The notes under the pieces were generated by a model. It was given only the letters and a program-made list of their open reading frames with translations. It ran no database searches and was not told the DNA's origin. From QFOX01 sp044237845 (GTDB lineage Bacteria; Pseudomonadota; Alphaproteobacteria; Rickettsiales; UBA3002): 19,863 bases of DNA. Where the stretch lies: contig JBIIEL010000036.1 in assembly GCA_044237845.1 (NCBI GenBank), positions 1-19,863 on the forward strand, written 5' to 3'. A program made the translations under genes and the position numbers. This document shows positions 7,333-14,315 of the stretch, one piece after another; the first letter of the stretch is position 1; the number at the start of each line of letters is the position of its first letter.

Positions 7333-7814
7333 AATGCGCCTATTTCATTAAGTTTCTGGTGAAGCTCGTCCTTATCCATCTGCTCCAGCGGCAAGCGCAA
7401 GAAGGCTTTCACGCGCTTTTCCAGCATGGTGAAGATGCGGTCAAACTCGGCTTCAATCTCGGCTGCCGTTCCCTGATAATGTGCTGGGTCAGGAACGCCC
7501 CAATGCGTTTTGACAGGCTTGCCAGGGAATATCGGGCAGACTTCGCCAGCAGCGTTGTCGCAAACGGTAATCAAGATGTCGATGGGCTGGTCTATAAACT
7601 CATCCCATGATTTGCTGCGATAGCCTTTGTCACTCATGCCATGCCGCTTCAATGTGGCAAGGCTCATCGGATGGACGTTGCCAGTGGGAAAGCTGCCTGC
7701 GCTAAAGGCGAGGACTTTGTCTTTGCCATGATGATTCAGCAGCCCTTCGGCCATGACGCTACGGCAGGAATTGCCAGTGCAGAGAACCAGGACTTTAATG
7801 TGGGTTGTTGCCAT
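7329..7814 (-). CDS. arsC: Arsenate reductase, thioredoxin-coupled low-molecular-weight phosphatase type
   Basis: Reduces arsenate to arsenite in the cytoplasm. The P-loop CTGNSCRS (Cys12, Cys17, Arg18) is the family signature. The redox relay pair is in VCDNAAGEVCP (Cys85, Cys93), and HWGVPDP carries the aspartate general acid. These point to the thioredoxin-dependent class rather than the glutaredoxin class. The start giving MATTHIKVLV is preferred (161 residues), because the 11 codons before it cover a direct repeat and match nothing in the family. Neither this ATG nor the upstream one at 7847 has a Shine-Dalgarno site; an A-rich leader precedes it. The tRNA-Ser gene ends only 61 bp upstream in the same direction, so readthrough from it may drive the operon. 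Confidence 0.92.
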   Translation of the reverse strand: MATTHIKVLVLCTGNSCRSVMAEGLLNHHGKDKVLAFSAGSFPTGNVHPMSLATLKRHGMSDKGYRSKSWDEFIDQPIDILITVCDNAAGEVCPIFPGKPVKTHWGVPDPAHYQGTAAEIEAEFDRIFTMLEKRVKAFLRLPLEQMDKDELHQKLNEIGAL

Positions 7815-7824
7815 TGTTTTTTTT

Positions 7825-7846
7825 GAACTGTCCCAGAATTGTCCCA
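7825..7846. repeat. Tandem 11-bp direct repeat between tRNA-Ser and arsC
   Basis: GAACTGTCCCA is followed at once by GAATTGTCCCA. A third, inverted copy of the core (GGGACAATTCT) lies at 6294-6304, just past the end of acr3. Possible roles are integrase arm-binding sites, an operator for the arsenic genes, or part of an attachment site. Function is inferred only. Confidence 0.45.
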
Positions 7847-7875
7847 TGGGCGTTTTTTACATTCGAACTGGGTGA

Positions 7876-7965
7876 TGGCGGAAGAGGTGAGATTCGAACT
7901 CACGGAGGCGTTGCCACCTCGGCAGTTTTCAAGACTGCTGCCTTAAACCACTCGGCCACTCTTCC
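7876..7965 (-). tRNA. tRNA-Ser (anticodon UGA)
   Basis: The minus strand reads a complete 90-nt class II tRNA. Acceptor arm GGAAGAG pairs with CTCTTCC, the D arm is GGCCGAGTGG, and the anticodon stem GCAGT/ACTGC encloses loop CTTGAAA with anticodon TGA. A long variable arm and T loop TTCGAAT follow, and CCA is encoded. The long variable arm and anticodon both indicate serine. It decodes UCA and related codons. Its 3' end faces the arsenic genes, making it a plausible integration site. Confidence 0.95.
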
Positions 7966-8010
7966 ACATAAATTTGCCTTTCGGCGACTCTAAAACCTTC
8001 CAACCTTCAC

Positions 8011-8053
8011 CCGTTTTCAAGACCGGTTCCTTAAACCACTCGGCCACCCATCC
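8011..8053 (-). pseudogene. Truncated tRNA-Ser remnant (5' half only)
   Basis: The minus strand starts GGATGGGTGGCCGAGTGG and continues through ACCGGTCTTGAAAACGG, i.e. acceptor strand, D arm and anticodon arm of a serine tRNA with the same TGA loop. The anticodon stem has a mismatch, and the variable arm, T arm and acceptor 3' strand are missing. It lies 45 bp upstream of the intact tRNA-Ser and probably came from duplication followed by deletion. Confidence 0.75.
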
Positions 8054-8258
8054 TTATTCGCGCCCGTTACCGGGAAAATTTCCAAGACTACTGCGTTGAC
8101 TCGGGTCTGCTGACCCTCGCCCTTCGGGCTGCTGCGCAGTCCAAAACGCCTACTGGCATTTTGCAAACCACTTCCCACTTCGCTCCTGACGGAGCTTCGC
8201 GGGACGCAGCGGCCACACTTCCGCACGACTTGGTACTAAATCAAACTTTGCGGCGCGT
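8054..8258. other. Gene-free stretch with tRNA-Ser-like debris and hairpins
   Basis: No convincing protein gene. On the minus strand GCGGAAGTGTGGCCG at about 8211-8225 resembles the start of another serine tRNA, but the D arm is interrupted. AGTGGTTTGCAAAATGCC further on looks like a displaced D-arm continuation. Short GC-rich hairpins (CCCGAAGGGC, GGGTCAGCAGACCC) follow. The stretch looks like layered duplication and decay of tRNA-Ser sequence. The 69-codon minus-strand frame over it reads through this debris and is not a gene. Confidence 0.5.
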
Positions 8259-8945
8259 CTAGTGAATCGCGTCGCGCAAGGCCGGATTCAGCGTGTAGGT
8301 GCCGATGGCCACGCCTTTGGCGAGTAGGCTTTTGCTGGTGATGAGGCGGTCGAACACCTGCTTGGCCGTCTCCGGCTGGTCGGAGGGCAGCGTGACGGGC
8401 GCGTCCTTACCGAGCGCGAGCACGATGAAATGGTAATGATGCAGCCGCGCGTCGTTCCAGGGTGGGCACGGGCCGCCAAAAGCGGTTGGCGGGGTCACGT
8501 AGTTGTTCGCGCCGAGATCGTTGACAAGCGGCATACCGGTTGCGGTTTCCTCATCCGCCGCGCCGCCGACGAGCTGCGTCTCGTTCGCCGGAATCTTCAC
8601 CACGCCGTAATGGAAAAAATCCTGCCGCGCCGCTGCTTCGGTGATGATTTTGCCGTCCTTACCTGCATCGGTAAAATCCGCGGGCACGTCCGGGTCCATC
8701 ACAAACACGGCGAAGGAATCCGTGGCCTTCGGCGCACCTTCCCAAGCGATGGTGGGGCGACGGTTCACCCCCGGCGCGCTTTTGCCCTCCGCCGTCGGCA
8801 CGCAGAGCGCATATTCCGGCGCGATCGCGCTGTTATGCGGCATCTGCTCCACCGTCACCGCGAGCACCCCCGCCGCATAGGCCGAACCCGCCATACTCGC
8901 CGCCAGCGCCGCCGCCACGCGGGAAATCACACCCATCCACTGCAT
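8259..8945 (-). CDS. Secreted PEBP-family protein (YbhB/YbcL type)
   Basis: 228 residues, related to phosphatidylethanolamine-binding proteins, whose bacterial members have no firmly established role. A signal peptide is visible (VISRVAAALAASMAGSAYAA, cleavage near residue 25), so the mature protein should be periplasmic. The ligand-pocket motifs are FAVFVMDPDVP (Asp84-Pro85-Asp86) and the later HHYHFIVLAL. The start is set by AGGAG at suitable spacing before the ATG at 8945; a longer frame to 9002 lacks one and would bury the signal peptide. It is transcribed away from the EreA/ChaN-like gene, with a CtrA box in the shared intergenic region. Confidence 0.88.
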   Translation of the reverse strand: MQWMGVISRVAAALAASMAGSAYAAGVLAVTVEQMPHNSAIAPEYALCVPTAEGKSAPGVNRRPTIAWEGAPKATDSFAVFVMDPDVPADFTDAGKDGKIITEAAARQDFFHYGVVKIPANETQLVGGAADEETATGMPLVNDLGANNYVTPPTAFGGPCPPWNDARLHHYHFIVLALGKDAPVTLPSDQPETAKQVFDRLITSKSLLAKGVAIGTYTLNPALRDAIH

Positions 8946-9026
8946 AACCACTCCTAAATAAATAACCCCGCGAATCCTGCGCCACCGCGCGCCAATGCGC
9001 AAGCGCTTGTTGTGGGGGCGTGCGCA

Positions 9027-9042
9027 TTAACCCAATCTTAAC
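9027..9042 (+). promoter_or_regulatory. Consensus CtrA-binding box upstream of the EreA/ChaN-like gene
   Basis: TTAA, seven bases, TTAAC: an exact match to the full CtrA site of alphaproteobacteria. It lies 22 bp before the ATG at 9065. Where CtrA activates, its box usually overlaps the -35 region; a weak -10 (TAGACT, 9053-9058) then places the transcript start almost on the ATG, giving a leaderless message. That fits the lack of a good ribosome site there. CtrA control itself is inferred. Confidence 0.6.
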
Positions 9043-9064
9043 TCCACCCTGCTAGACTGGGGCA

Positions 9065-10303
9065 ATGGCCAAAGACGACCACAGCAAAGCTATGCCTCCC
9101 GCGTTCGCGAAATTCTTCGCCGACGCCCTGCCGAACGATGGTGGGAATCATACGTTGTGCTTGGGTGAACATCATGCAGATACCGAGCATTTGGATTTTC
9201 TATCGATGCAGCTAGAATCGCTCCACCGCGATCATAATCTGCAAACCTTGGGGTTGGAGCGCTCAACATTTTACAACATATTTCTTTGGGCTTACCGTGA
9301 TGGCAAACTCACCGAGCTGCTTGGTAGCCAAGAAGCGGCCAGAAATTATGTGAAGAATATTTTTACTGCCGGGCTGATTAGCCCAGATTATATCGAGACT
9401 ATCCAAGAAACGATGACGGTTGCGCTGAAGGCGATCGACATGGGCATGAATGTGAACGCGTATGACAGTCGTGATACATTATTGGCGTTTAAGAAGGGGT
9501 ATGGAGATAGGATAGACGTCTACAATAATGCGTTAGCCTGTGTTGCAGACGAGAAAAAATCGACCACGGAGGCCGTGCGACAACAGCGGCGCTACAGTGC
9601 CCAAAATGATCGGGGTATTGTTTGGCCTTTGACAGAGGCGGAATGGTTACTAAATCGCCACCCAAAATATGCAGCAAAATTGGCGGCGCTTGAAACGTTG
9701 CTTGCCACGGGACACCAGAAAATAAACGAGGGCAAGTTAACAAGCGATGGACTAAGTGCCATAGTCTTCAACGCTATGGCAGAAGACGGCAACCGCCTTA
9801 CGTTGGGAGGCTCTCGTCATGTAAGTGGCTTCGGATATCGTCATCCATCTATATCGGTTTTTCACCAAGAACATATCCATGGCACGTTTGCTCATCATCT
9901 ATTCGCGGCGGGACAGCCAAAAGAAGCGCAGCAAGGGCATACAGTTACCCATGCTGTCATCGCGACAGCTGCTGTCGCCACCGAGCATCATGAGCAACTC
10001 TGGAAAAAATATTGCAAAACCCCAACCTCACTGGCATTAGCCGGACATCGAGTGCCGTGGCTGAATCTGGACGATGGCAGTACAGACAAACTTTTGTGGC
10101 ACCCGGAGGATGACGATCCGAACCACCCCCGCATCGTGCCGCTGGAAGAAAAATTCCCGATTCCGCCGGATGCCTCACCCAATGAAATCCCCGCCATTCA
10201 AAAAGCCCATATCAACCCGCTGCTGATGCCAGACATCAAAACCGCCCATGACGCGGTGCGCGAGGTGATGCACGGCAAGGATGTGGGTTTACAACCGCGT
10301 TAA
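9065..10303 (+). CDS. Uncharacterised protein with EreA/ChaN-like motifs
   Basis: 412 residues, no signal peptide or membrane segment. LCLGEHHADTEHLDFL (Gly34-Glu35-His36-His37), TLGLERS (Glu65), NAYDSRD (Asp134) and LGGSRHVSGFG (His252) follow the order of conserved acidic and histidine residues in the EreA/ChaN/TraB-like superfamily, which includes erythromycin esterases, haem-binding lipoproteins and toxin domains. The resemblance is by motif only, so an enzymatic role is tentative. A histidine-rich second half and a proline-rich C-terminus (KFPIPPDASPNEIPAI) follow. Codon use in the middle is more A+T-rich than in mrdA or rodA, hinting at separate ancestry. A CtrA box lies directly upstream and no Shine-Dalgarno site is seen. 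Confidence 0.55.
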   Translation: MAKDDHSKAMPPAFAKFFADALPNDGGNHTLCLGEHHADTEHLDFLSMQLESLHRDHNLQTLGLERSTFYNIFLWAYRDGKLTELLGSQEAARNYVKNIFTAGLISPDYIETIQETMTVALKAIDMGMNVNAYDSRDTLLAFKKGYGDRIDVYNNALACVADEKKSTTEAVRQQRRYSAQNDRGIVWPLTEAEWLLNRHPKYAAKLAALETLLATGHQKINEGKLTSDGLSAIVFNAMAEDGNRLTLGGSRHVSGFGYRHPSISVFHQEHIHGTFAHHLFAAGQPKEAQQGHTVTHAVIATAAVATEHHEQLWKKYCKTPTSLALAGHRVPWLNLDDGSTDKLLWHPEDDDPNHPRIVPLEEKFPIPPDASPNEIPAIQKAHINPLLMPDIKTAHDAVREVMHGKDVGLQPR

Positions 10304-10393
10304 TCCGGCCGTGTATAGTGCGTGGTGAATAGTGGCATCTTCGTAAGGGATGGGTTACGAAAGAAACACTACCGACTGCGCGCGCGAGTCAGT

Positions 10394-10493
10394 CCCTCCC
10401 CCTGTAAGGGGGAGGTTAGGTGGGGGACATTGTTGTGGCACAGCCTCGCCCAGATAACGCCCCCCTCCCAGCCTCCCCCCTATGGGGGAGGGG
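10394..10493. repeat. GC-rich nested palindromic repeat element
   Basis: Two stem-loops (CCTCCCCC with GGGGGAGG near 10394-10415, and again near 10472-10493) are themselves arranged as an outer inverted repeat through GGTTAGGTGGGGG and CCCCCTCCCAGCC. This clover-like intergenic repeat is widespread in alphaproteobacteria and resembles a REP or miniature transposable element. It occupies most of the 240-bp gap before mrdA. It may stabilise RNA or end transcription, but no open frame or target duplication was seen. Confidence 0.75.
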
Positions 10494-10543
10494 TTTCCCG
10501 CGTGCGTGGCACTGCTATAACACCACTCACCATCCACCACCCC

Positions 10544-12373
10544 ATGCGCCCATCGGATTTGAATCGTCTTGTTTCGCGCCGCGCGGTGGTGTTTGGCGGC
10601 GTGCAGGCGGTGGCTGGCGTGGCGCTGGTCGCGCGCCTGTTCCAGCTGCAATTCATTCACGGGGCAGAGTTTGTCACGCTCGCCGAAGGCAACCGCGCCA
10701 AGCTGCAGCTCATCATTCCCCCGCGCGGGGTGATTACGGATCGGCACGGCGTCGCACTTGCCGCCAACCACCCGAATCTGCGCCTCATGCTCAGCGGCGA
10801 TGACCGCAAGGCCGCACGTGCGAGCCTGAAGGTGCTGGCGCCGCTGCTCGCGCTCACCGACCGCGAACTCCGCACCCTCACCGGCGCGATTAACATCGCC
10901 AAGCCGGGCATTCCCATCCTCGTGCGCGAGCATCTGGCGTGGGAGGACGTAGCGCGCATCGAGTATCATTTGCCGGAGCTCGCCGCGGTGGCCATCGACG
11001 AAGGCCAGTGGCGGCATTACCCGTTTGCGGATCATTCGAGCCATCTCATCGGCTATGTCGGCAAAGTCTCGCCGGAGGAGGTGAAAGAAGACGAACCTCT
11101 CACCAAATTGCCGGACATGAAAATCGGCAAGAACGGCATCGAATCGCTGTATGACATGCGCCTGCGTGGCGAGGCTGGCGCGCGGCAAATGGAAGTCAAC
11201 GCCAACGGCTCCCCCGTGCGCGAGCTGAAGCGCGAAGACCCGAAACCCGCCGAGGCGCTGAAGCTCACCATCGACAACCGCTTGCAGGAATTTTGCGTGG
11301 AACGCCTCGGCGAGGAATCCGGCGCGGCGGTGGTCATGAACGTGCATACGGGCGAGATTCTGGCGCTGGTCTCGGTGCCCGCGTTCGACCCCAACCAGTT
11401 CAGCAAGGGCATTCCCGCCGCCTATTGGCGCGAGCTGAACGAGAACAAAAAAGCGCCGCTGCTCAACAAAGCCATCGCCGGGCAATACCCGCCCGGCTCC
11501 ACATTCAAAATGGTGACGGGGCTGGCCGGGCTACATTCGGGCAAGTTCAACGCACAGTCGCGCATCCATTGCAGCGGCACGTTTTACCTCGGCAGCAAAC
11601 CGTTTCGCTGCTGGAAGAAAGAGGGGCACGGCACGCTCGATATGGCGGGCGCGATCGAGCAATCCTGCGACACGTATTTCTACACGGTCGGGCGCGAGGT
11701 GGGCATCGATGCCATCGCCGAGATGTCGTACGCGCTGGGGCTTGGCGCCAAGTCCGGCCTCGGCTTGCGCGGCGAGCAACCGGGCATTGTGCCGAGCCCC
11801 GCATGGAAACAAAAAGTGGGTCGCGGCGAATGGAATCCCGGCGAGACCATCAATAGTTCCATCGGTCAGGGCGACACGCTCACCACGCCGCTGCAGCTCG
11901 CCATCATGACCGCGCGGATGGTGAATGGTGGCAAGAAAATTCTGCCACATCTGGTGGTGGGGGAAGACGTTAAAAACGAGGGCGATATCGACCTCGCGCC
12001 GGAGCATCTGGCCGTCATCCGTGAGGGGATGGATCGCGTGACGAACGCCCCGCGCGGCACTGCCTTCGGCAGTACGATTAAAGAGGAGAAATATAAATTC
12101 GGTGGGAAAACCGGCACCAGTCAGGTGCGTAAATTGCTGGTGCAAGGGCAGAACCAGAACGAGCTGCCGTGGGAGTTTCGTCACCATGCATGGTTTGTTG
12201 GCTACGCGCCCATCCACGCGCCGGAGATTGCCTGCGCCGTGATCATCGAACATGGCGGCGGCGGTGCATCCGCTGCTGCCCCTGTCGTGCGCGATATTCT
12301 CCTCAAAGCGCAACAACTGGCGGATGGCACGGCGGATGGCACCGCCCCGAACGCCGAGGAGCACCACACATGA
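10544..12373 (+). CDS. mrdA: Penicillin-binding protein 2 (elongation-specific peptidoglycan transpeptidase)
   Basis: Cross-links peptidoglycan during side-wall growth as partner of RodA. 609 residues: a cytoplasmic tail, one membrane anchor (about 15-35), a dimerisation/pedestal domain (PPRGVITDRHGVALA at about 56-70) and a C-terminal transpeptidase. Catalytic motifs are Ser319-x-x-Lys322 (PPGSTFK), Ser374-Cys375-Asp376 and Lys522-Thr523-Gly524. SCD in place of SxN is normal for PBP2. The ATG starting MRPSDLNRLVSRR is preferred; the open frame reaches back to 10322, but that extension only translates the palindromic repeat. No Shine-Dalgarno site is evident; a TATAAC box at 10516 may be the -10. 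The stop overlaps the rodA start (ATGA). Confidence 0.95.
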   Translation: MRPSDLNRLVSRRAVVFGGVQAVAGVALVARLFQLQFIHGAEFVTLAEGNRAKLQLIIPPRGVITDRHGVALAANHPNLRLMLSGDDRKAARASLKVLAPLLALTDRELRTLTGAINIAKPGIPILVREHLAWEDVARIEYHLPELAAVAIDEGQWRHYPFADHSSHLIGYVGKVSPEEVKEDEPLTKLPDMKIGKNGIESLYDMRLRGEAGARQMEVNANGSPVRELKREDPKPAEALKLTIDNRLQEFCVERLGEESGAAVVMNVHTGEILALVSVPAFDPNQFSKGIPAAYWRELNENKKAPLLNKAIAGQYPPGSTFKMVTGLAGLHSGKFNAQSRIHCSGTFYLGSKPFRCWKKEGHGTLDMAGAIEQSCDTYFYTVGREVGIDAIAEMSYALGLGAKSGLGLRGEQPGIVPSPAWKQKVGRGEWNPGETINSSIGQGDTLTTPLQLAIMTARMVNGGKKILPHLVVGEDVKNEGDIDLAPEHLAVIREGMDRVTNAPRGTAFGSTIKEEKYKFGGKTGTSQVRKLLVQGQNQNELPWEFRHHAWFVGYAPIHAPEIACAVIIEHGGGGASAAAPVVRDILLKAQQLADGTADGTAPNAEEHHT

Positions 12374-13500
12374 ACCCCCTTTTCTTCCTCACCCGCAGCA
12401 TGAAACGCGCACGGCAGATGCATCGCGGGTTGCTGTGGCTGACGCTGGCACTCACCGCCTATGGGCTCGTCATGCAGTTCTCGGCGAGCGGTGGGCACGC
12501 GATGGTGTTCGCCGTGCCGCAGGCGGTGCGCGCGGCGATTGGCCTCGTGCTCATGCTGCTGATTGCCACCGCTACACCGCAAAACTTGCTGCGACTTTCC
12601 TATCCCGTGTATCTTGCCTGTCTTGCGCTGCTGGTGATGGTCGCAGTGGTGGGGGTGATGGGGCTCGGCGCGCAGCGATGGGTGGGGCTGGGGCCGCTGA
12701 ACCTGCAACCGTCGGAACTCATGAAGATCGGTATCATTCTTGCGCTTGCGCGCTATTTCCACATGCATCCGGTCGATAATGGCTGGCATCTGCCGAAGCT
12801 CGTTGTGCCTGCTATCCTCACCCTCATTCCTGTGGCGCTCATCCTCAAGCAGCCCAACCTTGGCACGGCGACGATTGTCTCTGTGATTGCGTTCTCGATG
12901 TGTTTTTTGGCGGGCATTCGCTGGCAGTATTTCGCAGGGGCGATTGGGGCGGCGGCGGCTGCGGTGCCGGTCGCGTATCATTTTTTGCACGACTACCAGA
13001 AGCAGCGGGTGGAAACCTTTCTTGATCCCAGCTCCGACCCGCTGGGCGCGGGCTACAATATCATCCAGAGCAAAATCGCGATTGGTTCGGGCGGGGTTTT
13101 CGGCAAGGGGCTGCTCCACGGCTCGCAGGGGCAGCTCGATTTTCTGCCCGAGAAACAGACCGACTTTATTTTCACCATGCTGGCGGAGGAGCTCGGCTTC
13201 TTCGGCTCGCTCGTGCTGCTCGCGCTTTATGCAGCGCTGATTCTCTTCGCCCTGCGCCTCACCATGACGGCGCGCAACCTTTATGGCCGCCTCATCGCCG
13301 GGGGCGTGGCGGCCATGCTGTTCATCCATATCTTCATCAACATGGCGATGGTGATGGGCATGATCCCCGTGGTCGGCGTGCCGCTGCCCTTCCTTTCCTA
13401 TGGCGGGTCGTTCCTCCTCGCGGTGCTGATGGCGGCGGGACTGTTGCAGCATGTCTATATCCACCGCGAAACCAACCTGCCACGGGGTGGTGGGCTTTAA
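12370..13500 (+). CDS. rodA: Peptidoglycan glycosyltransferase RodA
   Basis: SEDS-family membrane protein of 376 residues that polymerises lipid II into glycan strands for cell elongation, together with PBP2. About ten membrane helices are visible. The family signature begins at FLDPSSDPLGAGYNIIQS and continues with FGKGLLHGSQGQLDFLPEKQ and TDFIFTMLAEELGF. Asp265 in KQTDFIF corresponds to the essential aspartate (Asp262 in E. coli RodA). The last loops read PVVGVPLPFLSYGGS, also diagnostic. The start is set by the 4-bp overlap with mrdA. An A+T-rich gap follows, so the operon probably ends here. Confidence 0.95.
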   Translation: MNPLFFLTRSMKRARQMHRGLLWLTLALTAYGLVMQFSASGGHAMVFAVPQAVRAAIGLVLMLLIATATPQNLLRLSYPVYLACLALLVMVAVVGVMGLGAQRWVGLGPLNLQPSELMKIGIILALARYFHMHPVDNGWHLPKLVVPAILTLIPVALILKQPNLGTATIVSVIAFSMCFLAGIRWQYFAGAIGAAAAAVPVAYHFLHDYQKQRVETFLDPSSDPLGAGYNIIQSKIAIGSGGVFGKGLLHGSQGQLDFLPEKQTDFIFTMLAEELGFFGSLVLLALYAALILFALRLTMTARNLYGRLIAGGVAAMLFIHIFINMAMVMGMIPVVGVPLPFLSYGGSFLLAVLMAAGLLQHVYIHRETNLPRGGGL

Positions 13501-13580
13501 ATCCGTGCAATTCTGATTCAGCCATGTTAGGTTTCACCGAGTATTTTATTTGTAGTTTAAATGTATTTTATTTATTAATT

Positions 13581-13619
13581 TTAACCAAAAATTAACCATT
13601 TCGGAGTAGTATCTAATAT
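13581..13619 (+). promoter_or_regulatory. CtrA box and -10 element upstream of the Tad-type genes
   Basis: TTAA, seven bases, TTAACC (13581-13597) is an exact CtrA consensus. TAATAT at 13614-13619 lies 16 bp further on, the right distance for a promoter whose -35 region is covered by CtrA. The start of transcription would be near 13626, leaving a short leader with GGGGAA before the ATG at 13653. The region 13501-13640 is strongly A+T-rich compared with its surroundings. In Caulobacter the pilin gene pilA is CtrA-activated, which supports the idea. Confidence 0.65.
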
Positions 13620-13652
13620 TAAGGCGCTATTCCGCCAGTGTTGGGGAAATTT

Positions 13653-14279
13653 ATGGCACGCAAAATCCTGCTTCGCTCACTCACCCGTAACGATAGCGGC
13701 GCGACGGCGGTAGAATTTGCCCTTGTCTCGGGGGTGTTCTTCTTCCTGTTATTCGGCATTATCGAGATGGGCCTTTACATGATGACCTCGGTCGCACTCG
13801 AAGCCATCGTCGCCCAAGCGGGTCGCGCCACATCGATCACTTCTGGCACCTCAACCGCAACAGGCTGCTCAACGGGTGATCGCGTCTGCGTCATGGAAGC
13901 CTTTATCACCCAAAGAGCACAGGGGCTCATCAACTACTCACCCAACGGCTTTTCCGTCGTCGCCACACTGGTTGGCAATCCGTCTCCCCCTTTCGCGGGG
14001 GATCTTTGCTTAAGTAGCAATCCGCCGCAAGTAGGTCCCGCCACCTGCGCAGGCGCTTTCGTCGATAGAAGCAATCCTCCCAATGGCTCCTATGACGCAA
14101 AAACCACCAACCTTAACAGCGTCGGCGGCGAGGGCGACCTTATCTCCATTCAGGTCGTCTATCCGTGGCGCGTCATTAATCCTGCTTTTGCGCCATTCTT
14201 TGAATCTGATCTCCCTGGCGGCGCAGGTAGCGGCGTAAGCACCATCGAAGTCGGCACCATTGTGAGGAACGAAAGCTAA
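13653..14279 (+). CDS. TadE-like pseudopilin (first copy)
   Basis: 208 residues. The N-terminus NDSG-ATAVEFALVSG fits the prepilin-peptidase rule Gly then four residues then Glu-Phe (Gly16, Glu21), followed by a hydrophobic helix (about 20-43). TadE-type proteins are minor pilins needed for Flp/Tad pili and are processed like the pilin. The globular part has cysteine pairs (TGCSTGDRVC; LCLSSN and ATCAG) that could form disulfides in the periplasm. The ATG is preferred over a GTG five codons earlier because GGGGAA is well spaced before it. First gene after the CtrA box; no secretion ATPase, secretin or major pilin gene is in this window. Confidence 0.82.
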   Translation: MARKILLRSLTRNDSGATAVEFALVSGVFFFLLFGIIEMGLYMMTSVALEAIVAQAGRATSITSGTSTATGCSTGDRVCVMEAFITQRAQGLINYSPNGFSVVATLVGNPSPPFAGDLCLSSNPPQVGPATCAGAFVDRSNPPNGSYDAKTTNLNSVGGEGDLISIQVVYPWRVINPAFAPFFESDLPGGAGSGVSTIEVGTIVRNES

Positions 14280-14315
14280 AAACAACAACCAATAAACCAT
14301 GTACGAGGAATAACC

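Noticed and set aside
1048..7965. tRNA-Ser 3' end as attachment site of the element
   Set aside because: I searched by eye for a second copy of the tRNA end between the fabI stop and the repeat array and found none; the integration site stays open.
7805..7993. Short plus-strand frame reading GEIRTHGGVATSAVFKT
   Set aside because: This is the well-known spurious translation across the complement of a serine tRNA gene.
8017..8226. 69-residue minus-strand frame
   Set aside because: Reads through the tRNA-Ser remnants (GWPSGLRNRS is translated tRNA sequence); no coding character.
10322..10543. 74-codon upstream extension of mrdA
   Set aside because: It translates the palindromic repeat and lacks PBP2 similarity; the ATG at 10544 gives the normal N-terminus.
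10355..11485. 376-residue minus-strand open frame
   Set aside because: It is the antisense shadow of mrdA; mrdA has all PBP2 motifs in its own frame.
12202..13464. 420-residue minus-strand open frame
   Set aside because: Antisense shadow of rodA; its composition (many His, Arg, Gln) is typical of reversed membrane-protein codons.
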